Source: Lasioglossum baleicum
Lineage: Eukaryota > Arthropoda > Insecta > Hymenoptera > Halictidae
Reading direction: 5' to 3'
Length of the DNA stretch: 64,000 nucleotides
NCBI RefSeq assembly: GCF_051020765.1
Contig: NC_134939.1
Span: 15,431,203-15,495,202 of the forward strand
Translations under genes and position numbers: made by a program
Notes under the pieces: generated by a model
Seen by the model: the letters and a program-made list of their open reading frames with translations, nothing else
Database searches by the model: none
What the model was told of the DNA's origin: nothing
Part shown: piece after piece, positions 33,218-46,638 of the stretch
How the letters are laid out: the number at the start of each line of letters is the position of its first letter
How positions within the stretch are numbered: position 1 is the first letter of the stretch

Positions 33218-36200
33218 TTACATAAGTCAAAGTACATTCTAAGAGTTTCAAAAAAATAAAATTATCTTCAATAAGTCATTCTTATATTTCGAGAAACTTG
33301 CATAAATTACGTTGGACGTCTAATTATTCATACAGCACTGTATTGTCTTGCATTTACGGTTTGTATTTGGAGGTCACTTTACATTTATCCGGTGTACCGG
33401 TACCTAAACAGTTAAAGATACCATCTAATGGCACGTAGTGCAGCGTCACGCGTGTATCCACACGTCATAACGTGTACAGGATCAAAAGATATCCTTTCGT
33501 TATCTCGCGGCCCGTACGAGATGAACACTATTCACGATGATATGATAGTTACTTGCCGTAATTGGTCGGGGGCCTTGTTTCTCTGGGTTTCTCACTGATC
33601 TCGCTGGCGTTTCACCGACGAGTACTGCGATGGCAGATTGCATCGCTCATCCCAGACGATTTCACTCGCGGCCGCTACGGATAAAATGCAACTTTGATAG
33701 AATTACATTAGTACACAGTATATGTACTACAGGTCTGCCGCCATGTTCACTCGTCGCAACGTTTTTCGTGTAACGGTTGTCTGTCTGTCGTCGAGGGTTA
33801 CGTTTTCTTTCGATAAACCCGTTGGGTCGGTGTCGCGATTTGACTAGGGATCGTGATGCATGCGTTTGATGGACCTCTTTGACCGTCAATTTCAATTCCA
33901 ATCAGTTTACATTTTTATGCCGAAGATCGATGGAGTCGCTGAACATTTTCAGAGGTGCTAGGGTAACTCTACCGATTGATTACTGCGGTATCATGCTTCG
34001 ATCGTACTTTATTTTAATATTATTCCTAATTCATCGTGAAATAATAACGTGTGCAAGCATTTTATGGAAGAATGATGTGTTCTGAATACAAAAGATAATT
34101 GGCGGCCCTTGAAACCTAATATACCGTAAGGAAATATTAAAAAATAAAATCTGTAACATTTTGTACGTATTACTGCGGACCAAAAGAGCGTTGTACCAAT
34201 TACTGCGTACCTATTACTGCGGATTGAACTACGTATTTATTTAGGCATTAATTTAAATAAATCCCGAGTACAGTAACAAATAATTTTCTTATGTATTACA
34301 TTTCAAACGAATAAAACTTTCCCCCATGCAATTCAAAGCAATGTAAAGATGAAAACTGGTCTTATGTTTACCTTTTATGAAGAATGTTCTTTGAAATCCT
34401 GAGATCATAAAAATATGAGAATGATTGACAAGTTTGATCGACAATTGTACAAATTTTTTCTGAGCAAAATATTTATTTTTACGTGTTTAATCTCATCGGG
34501 GAAAATACATTTACCCTAATTCCGACATGAATCGAACTCGATAGAACTTTTTTCAAAAAACGTGCCTGCATTTATTTTAATAGTAACACCTGACAAGCAT
34601 TTTTCTACACAAGATTTAGGAGATTATGATCACCGTTTTTGAGTATTTTCTAGCAGCATTAGTAATTCATTTCTAGTAAGCTATTATTATTGCACTATTC
34701 TCATGAGAAATAGTAACGAGATCGAAATCCCTTCCACGTTTCAACTTATACAAAATGTTTACATTATATTAATTATGCTTCGTTTATATCATACCCAATT
34801 TTTAAATAACAGTTTCTCTTACTTATTATAAAGAACCAATATATTCGAGGTGGACAAAATGATTGTCCTTCACACTGTACATTAATCATACATTAATCAT
34901 ACGTGACTTATAGTTTAATGAATATTTCGGTGATCTTTTTCGGTGTCCAATTAGTACAACCAATTAATTTAACCATGTTCGTACAGGACTCGCTCGATTC
35001 ACTTGATCGATAGCTACGATATCGAGTTTGATGTCCAAGCTGTGACAGCGGCATCGCCGGATTGTTAATTATCTGTCAATGATTACGCGTCTCGCAATTT
35101 AGAAAACCATCTAACGAAGTTAAGGTTTTCCGCGTGAAGCATAAATTATCGTCCTCGCTGGCTGGATCGACTATGCTCGAGCACGCACCGACTCGGTAGC
35201 TTATTTGGATATTTTAACGGTGCTTCTGTGTAGTACTCGATGTAGGAAAGCAGGAAGTTTCTGTGTCCACTTACCTATGAAAAATTGATAAATCTTTATA
35301 ATATTCGTAGCATAACTGCCGGAGCATTGTAAACGCTTCTGTAATTTATCATTTCCGAAATGAAAGTATGAATGCATGAATATATACATACATGTCTATG
35401 AAAATTGTGACGGTGTTTACGTTTATGATACAGCTGTGGAATTTTTCTCGATTTTTCCACATTTTATGGTCTTTAAAATGGAAGTTGAAAGTATGATCGT
35501 TTATGAAAATCATTTGTAAGGATAACTTTCAATACTACAGCTTCCGAAATGACATAAGCAATATTATTATGTACTAAAAAATGTGTAGTACCATTTTAAA
35601 AAATGAAGGTAATCTTCAGATATCTTTTTTGAATTTTTTCTGTTACATTTTGTAGCCGACTGAAAACTAATTAATTTTGTTCGAAACATTTCTTTATCTG
35701 GCTACGTGGGACTTCTGAATAATACTCAATTTGTCGTCACCATTCTAAGCCATTTTCGTTATACTTAAACATTCGAAGGTATATTGAATTTAAATATTGT
35801 TGACACGTTATTAGAAAATTAGTGGGTTACTCAACGGTATGCTGGATATTTTACAGGCACTTAATAGCCACAAATTCTGCTATATTCAATCGATCTTTCA
35901 CTTGCCGAGATAACGGTAAGAACTTGAGCTTCTGCAACATTCTAATCATAGTCGTCAAGTTTTAACTATGCACGGGCAGGAGAGCGTAGAGTTCTTTGTT
36001 TAGTTAGGATATTAAATTAGCCGTTTCGTATTCACCGAGCTGTAATTTTGTCTACCCTTTAATGTATACGGTTTTTTAATTCGATTTGAAACACATATAA
36101 TCCTCTAGTATCGTGTTTGTACCGTTACGCGACCGAGGATTCGCATTACACCTGCTTGAGTTTTCAATAAAATGCACATTAAAGCTCGTTTTAGTGCAAT

Positions 36201-37426
36201 CGTTAACAATTGTTTACACTCGAAGTTTAGCGACGTCTTTCACGGCGGCGCGATAGTTAAAAGGAGCTAGACTTTTCCCATTTCTCCTCTATCAAATTAG
36301 TATTATTTTTCTCTGTCAGATATACAGATCTAAATATAAGATATTCAAATTGTGAAATTAAAAATAATATTGAAAATTATTTTTCATACGATTCTAAACA
36401 TACTTTCATGAATAATTTTAGTTTGTATAAATAACAATGTTACTGCAATGACATATTCAGGTTGTGTGTTGCCGGTCAATTAGTTTTTAGTCGGCTACAA
36501 AATATAACAGGAAGAAATTGAAAAAAGAGATCTGTTCATGATAAATGTAGGTCACGTTTATTTTATTATTAGTTATGTCAAGACGAGTTCAACGTATACT
36601 ACGACCTTGACACGACCTTAGTAAGAATTAGTAGAACCACAGGATCTAAGAAACAGCACGGACCCGAGAGTTTTTCTTGGATCAAGGATTTACTGCGATT
36701 TGTTTTCGGTACAGACGCTTGAACCGAACTTCATTGGGATTTGTACAATCTAAAAGAGTCGCAGAAGTGTGAATAAGCTTGAACTCTGCAGTCTTGATTA
36801 CGTTGACTAAACCATTGTGATTCTGTCGGATATTTTGGCGATGGTTGTTCACCAGCGAATGTATCAAAGGATGACAGTAGCGGCGAGAACGGAAACTATT
36901 ATTACCATCGACGACGCTGACGACGAAGTTGACGACACTCTATGATGAAAGATATATGAACGACGATGAATATTACTTTGCCGCGTGTAAAACTTTCCCT
37001 CCCTGTGTTATCTCCCTTTATCTTCTGGTCTTTTTACCTCGTTACGAGCAAATAAATCGACGAGGTCGACGCCGAGGTCGGGTTCTATGGTCGCCAATAA
37101 GAGGTCAGCCAACGCTGATTCACTATTACCAGGGATATGGACGTCGCTTCTGGGTGGTAATTAGCTCCAATCCCGGTAACGGCGTCGTATATCTCGTGGC
37201 AATTTTTACATGACTCGGCCCCGACATGGCGGCCCCTCTGTGCATCATTTTTCTGCTATCGTTGAATCCCTTCTTTCGCTACCGAGGGACTTAGTATACG
37301 CTGCCGTCTTCGCGTCGATACTCGCTGAAAAAGATTCCAAGCTCCTGGTCACATTTTCTCCGTGTATTATTCTTCGATATTTATACGAGATATTATATAC
37401 GAGTATCAAGAACATAATATTATAGC
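33218..37426. other. Long AT-rich stretch without recognised gene
   Basis: Short GC-richer islands at 33420-33960 and 36880-37330 carry only frames below 95 codons without motifs. The word TTTCACCGACGAGTACTGCG near 33614 echoes the CACCGACGAGAT words of the left satellite domain. Confidence 0.4.
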
Positions 37427-37622
37427 TGGACTGTGGATCTTTATGCAAAATGAAAATTGTACACAAATATTACAAGGTACTGGGACCAAAGAAAAATTTG
37501 ATTCTTGCTTTAATAATTTTCATGAAATATCGTACTGATTAAATTCTTTTTATTTCTTTACTGTTTCATGTCTGGTCTACTATGTACTTTTTTTTAAATA
37601 AATGCATACCATAACGCAGTAC
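37427..37622 (+). mobile_element. MITE copy, diverged
   Basis: The ends TGGACTGTGGATCTTTATGC and GCATACCATAACGCAGTACA are decayed versions of the TAGACTGCGG terminal repeats. The interior retains the TTTACTGTTTCATGTC sub-terminal block. Flanking 8-mers do not match. Confidence 0.65.
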
Positions 37623-39661
37623 AATAACAACATGTGATAGGTTATAATCATCTCTTCTCACCTCAAACTTTTTCTGAAATCATTTCACGGGGAAAGCGCC
37701 CCTGACCTATTCAGCTCGACGCCCATCGATTAGAAAACTATCGTGTGAAGTATCGAGCGCGATCCCTTTTCTTTCACGGAGCGTGGAAACTGCGATGACT
37801 CTATCGACGTGGTTATTGGTGAAAAAAAGGTACTCGAGGGAAGGCAATGTGGGAACAAGAGTGAATCTTCTGAAAGACAGTACGAAGTGGGAGAAGGAAG
37901 AAGGAGGAAGCGTGGGAGGAGCTTGTTGAAACGATGAAAGGGGAGATTTCATTGAGAATCTCTCTATCGAGAGAACGGTGGCAAAAAAAGCTGAAGGGTG
38001 ATCCGCGTAACAGGTGCCTAATTGTTATTTGTTAATCCTTAAAGTTTAGACCTTTACGGAGCTGTTCTTAGTCGATCGTGGCTTTGATCGTCTCAGGAAG
38101 TGATCGGTTTATAATTAAACCGTTTGGAACAGAGGAAGTATACATTTTGATCCGGTTCTAACTCCACCCACTTCTAACCTTTCGTAGTTTTTCACAAGTC
38201 GTCCCCATAAGAATCGCTTTGGGACTGTGTTGGTGCTGAAATTCATTTTATTTCCAGCGATACTCTCGTTATTCTTACATCATTTAAATCAGCTTTTTCA
38301 ATTCGTGTACACGAGTATCTCTTTTATTTCTTTTTCCTTATTTTTATGAATATCCCTCACTTTTAATATCGATTTTCTAATTTATAACAATATTACTATT
38401 AGGCTAATGTTTAACCTTCAAATAATATTCAATACAATTCAACAATTTCTAATCCTTCAATATAGATTTCTCAGTTTACACGAATTTTATTATCAATGAC
38501 TTCTTGGTTGTAAGTTACATAAACTTTTAAATATACAGTAAGTTTGAAGTGTTCCGTCTTAATTATAGAATCCTTAACGTCACGTAAATTATTTATGTAC
38601 TATTATAGAGATATAAAATATTTAGCTTGTATTTTCAGTGTACATTTTATATTTAGCGTGCAGTTATTTCTATTTCCAAACTTCGCATTCGATGTGCCAC
38701 TATCTAAATCTTGTGCCACGATCTAAGTTTTTAGATATATCATTTTTTCATGAATTGTCAATGAATGAATCATCAATTTCATAGTTGAAAAGTAAGGTGC
38801 ACCCTACTACGCATATAGAGGGAGTTTACTGTAATTACAAGACGCAGGTAGTTGCAAATGCAAGAAGGTCCACTCGATTTCTTCGCTTTAAGACCAGTCT
38901 TTTACGTAAGAGGCTGCCCATACATTGCCGAGCGCTACAAGCACCATAACGCCTGTCCGGCGATCAGCAAGTATGCATTGATTACCACCCATAAGAAACG
39001 ACAGTTAAGAGAACTTTTAATTTACAACTTATTAAAATTTCCCTCCTTGTTTCCCCGCTTCCGTAACCGAGTCGCTAACTATCCTGGTCGTTCGTTTGCA
39101 AAGTTCTCTTGTCCTTGATCTTCGCCAAATGATTTATGGAGACGCATTTACAACGACACGACGCGACGCGTATACCCAACGGAAGATCTGTCAATAAACT
39201 TGGCGAACGGTATTCTACGTCTTCGGACGCACGGTGATTACCAAAGTATCGTTGGGAACGTGTCGGCGAAATCAGGAAATGACCTTGAGTAAATTTAGCA
39301 GTAGAAGCTGCAAGGATACATGAAACAAATGAAGACTTCAGGTGTTGCGTATGCTTCAAGAGACGGTCTTTTCGAAATTATCCTTCGAGCTAACCACCAC
39401 CGGATCGATTATGATAAATGATGAACGATTATGCGCTGCAAACTGTTTCAGGTGTTCGAAACGTACTTTACAGTTAGCTTTACAATTATTTTTAGAGAAA
39501 TTACAAACAAGTCCCGTCGTCGAATCGCCGAAGGAGTACCATAGGAGACAAATATTTCTTTGCCCGGTTAATTTTTCATAATTCTTTCAAGGTCATCGTT
39601 ATTTTTTATCAGGGAAGCTTAGATTTGTTTATTCCATCTTGAGTACTAAAAATGTGATAAA
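37623..39661. other. No recognised gene
   Basis: This is AT-rich DNA with an 88-codon plus-strand frame (38852-39118) and a 94-codon minus-strand frame (39075-39359), neither with a recognisable domain. Confidence 0.4.
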
Positions 39662-39730
39662 TAGACTGCGGATCTTTCTGCATTTATGACAATAATGGGT
39701 ACCTGTGATTTGAAACAGAACAAAATTTCC
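39662..39730 (-). mobile_element. MITE fragment
   Basis: TAGACTGCGGATCTTTCTGC and the next 45 bases (ATTTATGACAATAATGGGTACC...GAAACAG) match the right end of the family read backwards. The rest is missing. Confidence 0.6.
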
Positions 39731-40499
39731 GCCAAAAGAGCCGCCGAACCAATGCCCAAGAATGATTTTCTCATTCAGTTCTGCTCCCCAAAGCAGTCGA
39801 AACTAGGTGGTCTGGCTGAGAGACCAATTTCAGGCGAGACACAATGAACAGTAGCTGACTGAAGTCAACGGTGGGCTACAGTAACATTAATTTCGACCCA
39901 GGAGTCATTTCTTCCTCCCGACAGAAGAAATAGGAAGCTCTTCGTATCGAATCGTCTACAATCGTGTCAATATAGTTGACGTCGGCGTTCTTCTGCAATA
40001 ACGCAGCTACCGAATGACATCGCGGCTCCCTTTTTCAGGGAAGAAACGCGGAGAAGTGTGGAGAGTAGAATGCGCAAACGAGGCACTGAAATACTTTCGA
40101 ACAAGTCATCTCAATCACGATCATCGAACCATCGAGTTAATCCGACTTCGTGACTACGCGTGAATCGAGAACGAAACAACATCAGAAAGGAAATCGTTTC
40201 TATATATCCTATTGAAACGGAAGTTCGTTTCTGCGGGTTAGTTATCGGTTTCCGGGAACAATTGAACGCTAGGGGGAAACCGAGGTTGATTGATACAAAG
40301 GCAGGTTCGCACAAAGAGATTTTTTCGACATTGTATAGGTGTAGATTCATCAAATCGAGAAATGAGAAATTTTCATTCGACAGAGTGTACGCGTTTGGAC
40401 ATTCGTGTTCGCAGAAAATATTGCATCGTTTCAATCCGTCATTGTGGAAAGTGAACGACGTTAATTTCAAGTAACATTACGAGATGCGAATGCTGTCAT
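39731..40499. other. No recognised gene
   Basis: Two fully overlapping opposite frames (119 codons minus, 104 codons plus, at 40111-40474) indicate a stop-poor stretch. No motif supports either. Confidence 0.4.
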
Positions 40500-40586
40500 A
40501 TATTCGGTCGGAAAGAAAGTTCTTGCGGTTTTTATTATAAAATCAAAATAAGAAAAACCGCAAGAACTTTCTTTCCGACCGAATAT
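40500..40586. repeat. Perfect 34-bp palindrome, 19-base loop
   Basis: The arm 40500-40533 (ATATTCGGTCGGAAAGAAAG, then TTCTTGCGGTTTTT) is the exact reverse complement of 40553-40586. A related single arm lies near 60050-60080 (GACTTTCTTGCCAACCGAATAT). This may be a minimal mariner-type fold-back or a hairpin RNA source. Confidence 0.92.
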
Positions 40587-41483
40587 GTTAAAAACGACCA
40601 ACTATGACGTTGGATGGGTTCCAACTATTACGTCGGAGAAAAAAGTAACTTTTGTTGGGGGACACGAGTTATAATATAGAGATGTCCTGCACGTGCGGTA
40701 CATCTTTGTGAGCGTAGCACGGGTCAAAGCCGCGCTGAGAAGAATTTCTTTAATGAAAGGAACTTCTTTATAGCTCGGCGCGGATACCTGCCGTGTCCGA
40801 AGAACAGGACCAATGTTCCGGGGCAGCTATTATTTCAAAATTTCCAAATCTCATAGACGTATTGTGACTTAATTCGCCTACTCGACACGGCCTCGATGGG
40901 TGGTCGGTATAGATTTCCTTGGTGTTTCCCATGCGAACGCACCCCGTTGCGTTGCGCGGATGCGAGTCACAAAGGGGAATACAACCGGTCGGTCGATCGT
41001 TTGTTTCAACTGAATGGATCACTTTTTAAAATCGATGTACGCGGATACGTGGAACTGTTCAAATGGTAGTTAATCCAGAATTGAAATAGAGATAAATTGC
41101 GCGGCACAATGAAGCCTTATTTACGACGAATAATTAAACGTTTATACGGTCCGATCTGGGTAGCTCGAGAATCTGTACAAGACAAGTTTGTTTGTTTGTT
41201 TCTTTCGAGAAATGAAACTTACTTCAACTTGACTTATTTAGCACATGTTAACTCCGCAGATATTATTTACCATATGTTCATGTTTATCAAACAAAAAATC
41301 TCATTCAACAACAATTACAGTTGAAATATCTCTTAAATTAACCCCTCTCCTACGATTTATTTTGCGGTTTCAGTGATTAGATCTTTTTTGTAGTTCGTAT
41401 AGTTTCCTAAAAAAGGAGGAAACTTATATCTATTATATGCTTGTATATTCTCCGATAGCTGTATAGTCCAGTCAACGAAAAAT
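40587..41483. other. No recognised gene
   Basis: A CpG-rich first half holds an 84-codon minus frame (40768-41022). I see nothing recognisable. Confidence 0.4.
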
Positions 41484-42033
41484 TGTAGAGGGAAATGGAA
41501 GAAACACAATTTTTAACTTTGGGTCTTTGTTTGGACTAGTTAGGAGGTAAATATACTAGGTCCCCTCTTTCTCAGTTTTTCGCTTATATCTCGGAAACTA
41601 TGCGTCCTAGCGATAAGACCATTCCATACAAAATTAAAGCTGACAATATGTACCATACGATTGACTCCATTCAGTTTTTCGCTATTTCGCATAGTTTCCG
41701 AGATATCCACGCTTAAAGTTCACTAATTGTGAAAAAAACTCTTCAGCACAATTAGCGAACTTTGAGCGCGGATATCTCGGAAACTATGCGAGATAGCGAA
41801 AAACTGAATGGAGTCAATCTTATGGCACATATTGTCAGCTTTAATTTTGTATGTAATGGTCTTATCGCTAGGACACATAGTTTCCGAGATATAAGCGGAA
41901 AACCGGCAAAGGGGACCTTCTACGTGTCCCCCGCTCACCTCCTAGGAATAGGGTCTTTTAGTATGTTTACCTCATAACTAGTCCAAACAAAGTCCCAAAC
42001 TTAAAAATTATGTTCCTTCCATTTCCCTCTACA
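41484..42033. repeat. Long fold-back: arms of about 248 and 287 bases
   Basis: The left arm 41484-41731 pairs with the right arm 41747-42033 around a 15-base A-rich loop. The main difference is an extra block of about 40 bases in the right arm. Each arm is itself built on a smaller inverted pair of ATATCTCGGAAACTATGCG, so that word occurs four times. The word also resembles CTATATCTCGGA(A/G)CCTAC in the dispersed repeats at 33034 and 59706. A transcript through it would form a long double-stranded RNA. It is non-coding and could be a fold-back transposon. Confidence 0.9.
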
Positions 42034-45000
42034 CCCCCCCTATGAGCATTTATTAACTGGATGTTGTACTGGAAGGGGTTAATGATTTTTGTGGAGAATG
42101 ACGAGAGGCATCGAAAATCTTCGAAACTCTTTCACCTACAAAGACAGTCACTGCCATATTGTAGTCGTCTTTATACTGACAAAATGTGGTTGGTAAAGTT
42201 TGTCCATATTTTTCAAAACAGCGTGGACAATGATGTGTTATTATGTAAGTACTGGACCACCCTGTGGTCGATAAGCGTGTTTTCGTTAACACGCATCACG
42301 ATACGTTTCTTACGGCGGCGTATGGACGGAGCTCGCAGCACGAGTTCTTTCGAATTTCCACGTTCCGTGAGAACGTGATGACACGGAGGATCGAACGGGG
42401 AAAGATCCTTTGGCGGGCGAAGAAAGTAACGGCGTGGATCTATTATATGTGGTCCACGGAGGGCGGAATCGCGTGAAAACGTGGGACGTTTTCTTTCACC
42501 CTGGATTGCGGTTTTATTAGGTCGCAGGAAGCCCTGTTTCCACGTGGGTGGCTCCACGGGGCCCATTACACGGGCCTTTAAGGCAATTTAGGTACAGCCC
42601 ACCGCGGCTCGCTAGACAATGCTAAATCTTCAACCAGGGAAAACGTATCCTTTGATGTTGCGAACGCTAACCACGGCACGTCGTCCCCTAGGCAGTGGGA
42701 TAGATCAGCGTGGTAGGATTCGGCCTCTGATAGTTTCACGTGAAACGTCTCCATCCAGCCGATTTTCTCCCCTTTCCTTTCATCTCCGGCTATAGTGTCG
42801 TCATTCATTTTTGATTGTAGGCCATGCGATGACTCGTATATTCCACAGGATGTGGTATGCCAGATGCGTTCGATCAACTTCTGGATCGTGTGCCGGAACA
42901 GGGCACAACGTTGCATCGGAAGAGCTGTATATTGTGCCGAGAAATTCGATTACGACTTCCTCTTCCCAGGTGGAAGTAAAACTCGTACGGTAAGATCGTT
43001 CCAGGTTCTTTTTCTTCGGCGTCGTATAAGGAAAGAGATTTCGTCGAGTGAAAGGACCGTGACACACTAACGCCGCGAATCATTTCGTGTTTAACGCGAT
43101 CTGTGACACCTTGAATTTCTCGCTTCCGGTGGCGGTCCAACGAGCCACCAAAAGTTTCTGTTGTGCTTGTAGGTTGTGGGACATTCTGCGTTTGCGACAC
43201 AAACATTTTGTGAATATTCATTGCGGAGTATTGTCTCATAATTAAATGACACACAGGTTAAATCAGAATCATCTTCTTATAACTGGATTAAACGGCTTCA
43301 GTCTTTCCGGGAAGCTAGGATGATGTGCAATAAAAATTTTGGGAAGATTGTAAGTAAAAGTTACTTTTCACGATTTTTGGGGCTCGTGACGAAAATTTAA
43401 AAACTGTGTTTTGTTGACCCATACAAGTTACATGTGTACTGAAAATTTCATCGATATCGATTAATTGGTTTATGAGGTATGGATGATTAAAGATGGTGAA
43501 AATCACAATTTTTCACAGTTTTTAATTCTATGATCTTGATTTGACCTTGAACTAAGAAATTGGTATTAAATGGCAACTGTTACAAACGTGTGTAAACTGT
43601 TTCTCCTAGATTCATCTCATATTAGGGTATAATTACACAATTTACATATTATCGTTTATGACTTAAAACTATTAGTTCTCAAAAATTACATCGAAAATAT
43701 GTGAACGGTTATGAATACATTCGTAACTAAGCAACCTTTTCGTAGGAAAAGTTCTAAGGAAAAACATGTTACATCGAAAGAAAATTGTAGCACTCAGGAG
43801 ATGAAATAACGATTTACGAATATTAATTTCAAATGACTAGCTTAAGTGCCCATTCATTGGACAGGTCACCCTGTAACGAAGCAAACTAAATCCATCGTCG
43901 TCCCCGAAGAGTTACAGCTAGCACACATGTCCTATCACGTTGTCGAAAAGTGTCCTACCCAATTTTGCATAGTTTTTCAAAGAAGCTGATCGCATTCTTT
44001 CGTAAATTGAATATCGGATCCTCTGAATGCTTCCGGTCTGCTGCAGATTCTGGGGTCTAACATCCAAGTCCTCTTCCAAGAGGAGCTCCGGGCAATGTGA
44101 TCGACGAATCCCATGCACAGGGGTCCAGAGCACGTAATCACTCTCATTCTTTTCGTTGCTTCCGTACACACGATACCCTGTAGTTTGAGTACACGATGCA
44201 ACAGGCATTGCTCCGCTGCATATAGATTCACAAACACTGAACCTGGAGGAGGCATGGCCGATGTTTACTCGATTTTTGCGGAAGCGTTCGTGTGCCGATA
44301 TATCTGCTCGCATCCTTTATTCTGCCGGTTCTTTACTGTTTCTTCCTCTCGTTCGGTGGATGGCGTTTTTACGCGTATTGGGGGTCTCGTATAATTCGTC
44401 TGCGATCACAACGCGTCTTGGATTGCGTGTCTCGGAACGTGCATGCCTGCATCGAGCGCTCTTATTGTTAAGCGGGGCCCTCGAAGGGTGATTCTTTCGA
44501 TTGGATATTAGCCGAAACAACTTCCGACTTCACGATAACATTGATCAGCCACCAGAGAAGCCGTGAATTTTCGTTGCTCTCGCTGTTGTCTGCTGGGGAC
44601 CAGAACAATCGTACCGATCACGCTGATTGGTGACAGTAATTGCCACTGCTGGGTTGAACGTGTACTCGTGTGTGCCGACTGAGAGAATATCTACGATTTG
44701 TGTGTTCCTGCGTTTTCTTTGGTACTCGTAGGCACCGGTGCACAGTGGGGTATTTGACCCGAAAAGTCTTTGTTTCATTTGCGATTATGTAGATTGCAAA
44801 GATGCTTCCCTGAGGAATTATTTACCCAAGTTTCTTTGGGTATACATTATTGGAAAAGTGGCCAAAAATTTGGATAGATTGAAAAATACAAGCGTTCGAG
44901 AACTTATGAGATGTAAAACTTCATTTTACACCTTCAAAATAGATTTTTTATTCTCTCTTTTACTAGTTTTTGTCACTAAAAATTGTACAATCATGATACA

Positions 45001-45336
45001 TACATTTTGAAATTAAAGAGTCGGTGTATTCCAAAATGAATGCATAATTCTATCAAATGTATATGTATAAAATTATATTATAACTTTGTCTTTTATACAC
45101 ATTTCCAACAATGTTATGTCACCTTTAAAGATGCGAATAAGTAATAATATAGAGTTGTGGGGATGTCGAAGGATTTCGTAATTTAAAGGGGAAGTTACGC
45201 AAATCTTCCTGAGGGCAGAACGCGTTAACAAATAAATGTTTTAAGCGGAAGTTCATTGGTATCGAGTAAGGAACTTATGGGGGGGAAAAGAACCAAAAAG
45301 AAACTAAGTTTTCAAAGGAACAAAATGGCTGACAAC
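42034..45336. other. No recognised gene; several stop-poor stretches
   Basis: Overlapping opposite frames of 80-131 codons occur at 42050-43250 and 43918-44520. A minus-strand frame at 42053-42292 contains CPRCFEKYGQTLPTTFCQ with three cysteines, but I recognise no family. A GTAAGT donor-like word is at about 42245 on the plus strand. Any of these could be host exons, but none can be supported from sequence alone. Confidence 0.35.
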
Positions 45337-45502
45337 TAGACTGCGAGCAAGACACAGGAGTCAAATAAAAATTTCATACTTCTTTTATTTATCTTATTAA
45401 GGTAGAACTAATATATTGGTGGCCTTAAATGTTCTCAATACCTCCACTGTTTTAAATTGTACGTACCCATTTTTGTCATAAATGCATAAAATCCACAGTG
45501 TA
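45337..45502 (+). mobile_element. MITE copy, internal deletion at left end
   Basis: TAGACTGCGAGCAAGACACAGG joins the outer terminal repeat directly to the CAGGAGTCAAATAGAAA interior. The right end TGCATAAAATCCACAGTGTA is intact apart from substitutions. The flanking octamers CTGACAAC and TTGATAAC agree at 6 of 8 positions, consistent with an old target duplication. Confidence 0.75.
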
Positions 45503-45510
45503 TTGATAAC

Positions 45511-46313
45511 AATAGCACCATAGACTACGACTACACGGTCGCTAAAAATAAAAATGCAGGTTTGCAAAGCCTGAGAAAGGGTATTCGCGTTTTACTATGT
45601 TCACGCGGGTATTCACAGTATACTTGGAAACCCTACAATTCCAGAATTGCAGTTTAATTGTCTGATTAATGAACGGTTGTTGCGCCCTTTTGTTTTTCTC
45701 GTTCGACTTCCGATAAGTCGTCGTTGTTCTGCCTTTGCTGATCCGTGGTCAGTAGATGGCATACTTACAATGATGCAAGTTCGGGCCTTCGAGACTTGTA
45801 ATTTCTTGTATCCTCTATCCATTCACTCTACATCGAATGGTACCACCGGTTGTTGTCAGGTGTATCCCTGAATGGGGATCATCAAGACAAAACACTGCAC
45901 ACGCATTTCCGTTTGCGCAACATCCTTCCGGTACCTTCTTGCCCTATCCATAAACGCGCGAATGTTACTGGCCAGCGGCTCATGTTTGTACATCGAAATT
46001 ACCCGGTACCGGTACGGAACAATCATTCTTTTTATTATAACACATATCCGACCGGTATTTTTTCTCTTTTCATCTTCTAATGTTTATTTTCTCATAAACT
46101 ACGATTTTATCTGTCGCGACAATGTTCGCGGATTATATCGAATCATTCATAGTCATTTATTTACTACAAGACACAAGCGAATAATATTTTTCAGATGTTT
46201 TAATCAAGTGAAGTTCATCTGTGAAATACACTTTTGTTGTTAGATTTTGTTTTAGATAAATAATATTCCGACTCTCGTGATGCTATTAACATTTAGAAAT
46301 CTTCATAAATATA
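45511..46313. other. No recognised gene
   Basis: Short overlapping frames (up to 123 codons at 45872-46243) carry no motif. Confidence 0.4.
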
Positions 46314-46620
46314 CAGACGGGTACAAAATTAAGTGGACACCCTTTAAAAACTAGTAACTTTTTCAAAACTAGAAGGATCAGTTTACTAGGTAATGCATAA
46401 AAAGAGTTAATTAAAAATTACGTGTTGTGCGTGCATACAATAACTTACTTCAACGAAAGGAATATTTTAATGAAGACCTTCACTTTTCTCTTCGAAATTC
46501 AGAGAAACAGCAATTTCAACAAATTTCTTTTACGCAGCAACTAAGTAAACTGTTCTTTCTAACATATCGAAGAAACTCAACTCGTTTAGGTCATTTTTAA
46601 AAAAGTTTTTAAAATGAAGA
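46314..46620 (+). mobile_element. Tc1-like terminal region
   Basis: After TA the sequence starts CAGACGGGTACAAAATTAAG followed by TGGACACCCT, the style of Tc1-like ends in insects. The next 300 bases are AT-rich with no transposase frame. The 3' limit is set by the adjoining mariner MITE. Confidence 0.5.
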
Positions 46621-46638
46621 ATTTTGTCCTCGAATGTA

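Noticed and set aside
40111..40474. 119- and 104-codon frames on opposite strands
   Set aside because: They overlap completely and have no motif; a stop-poor stretch explains both.
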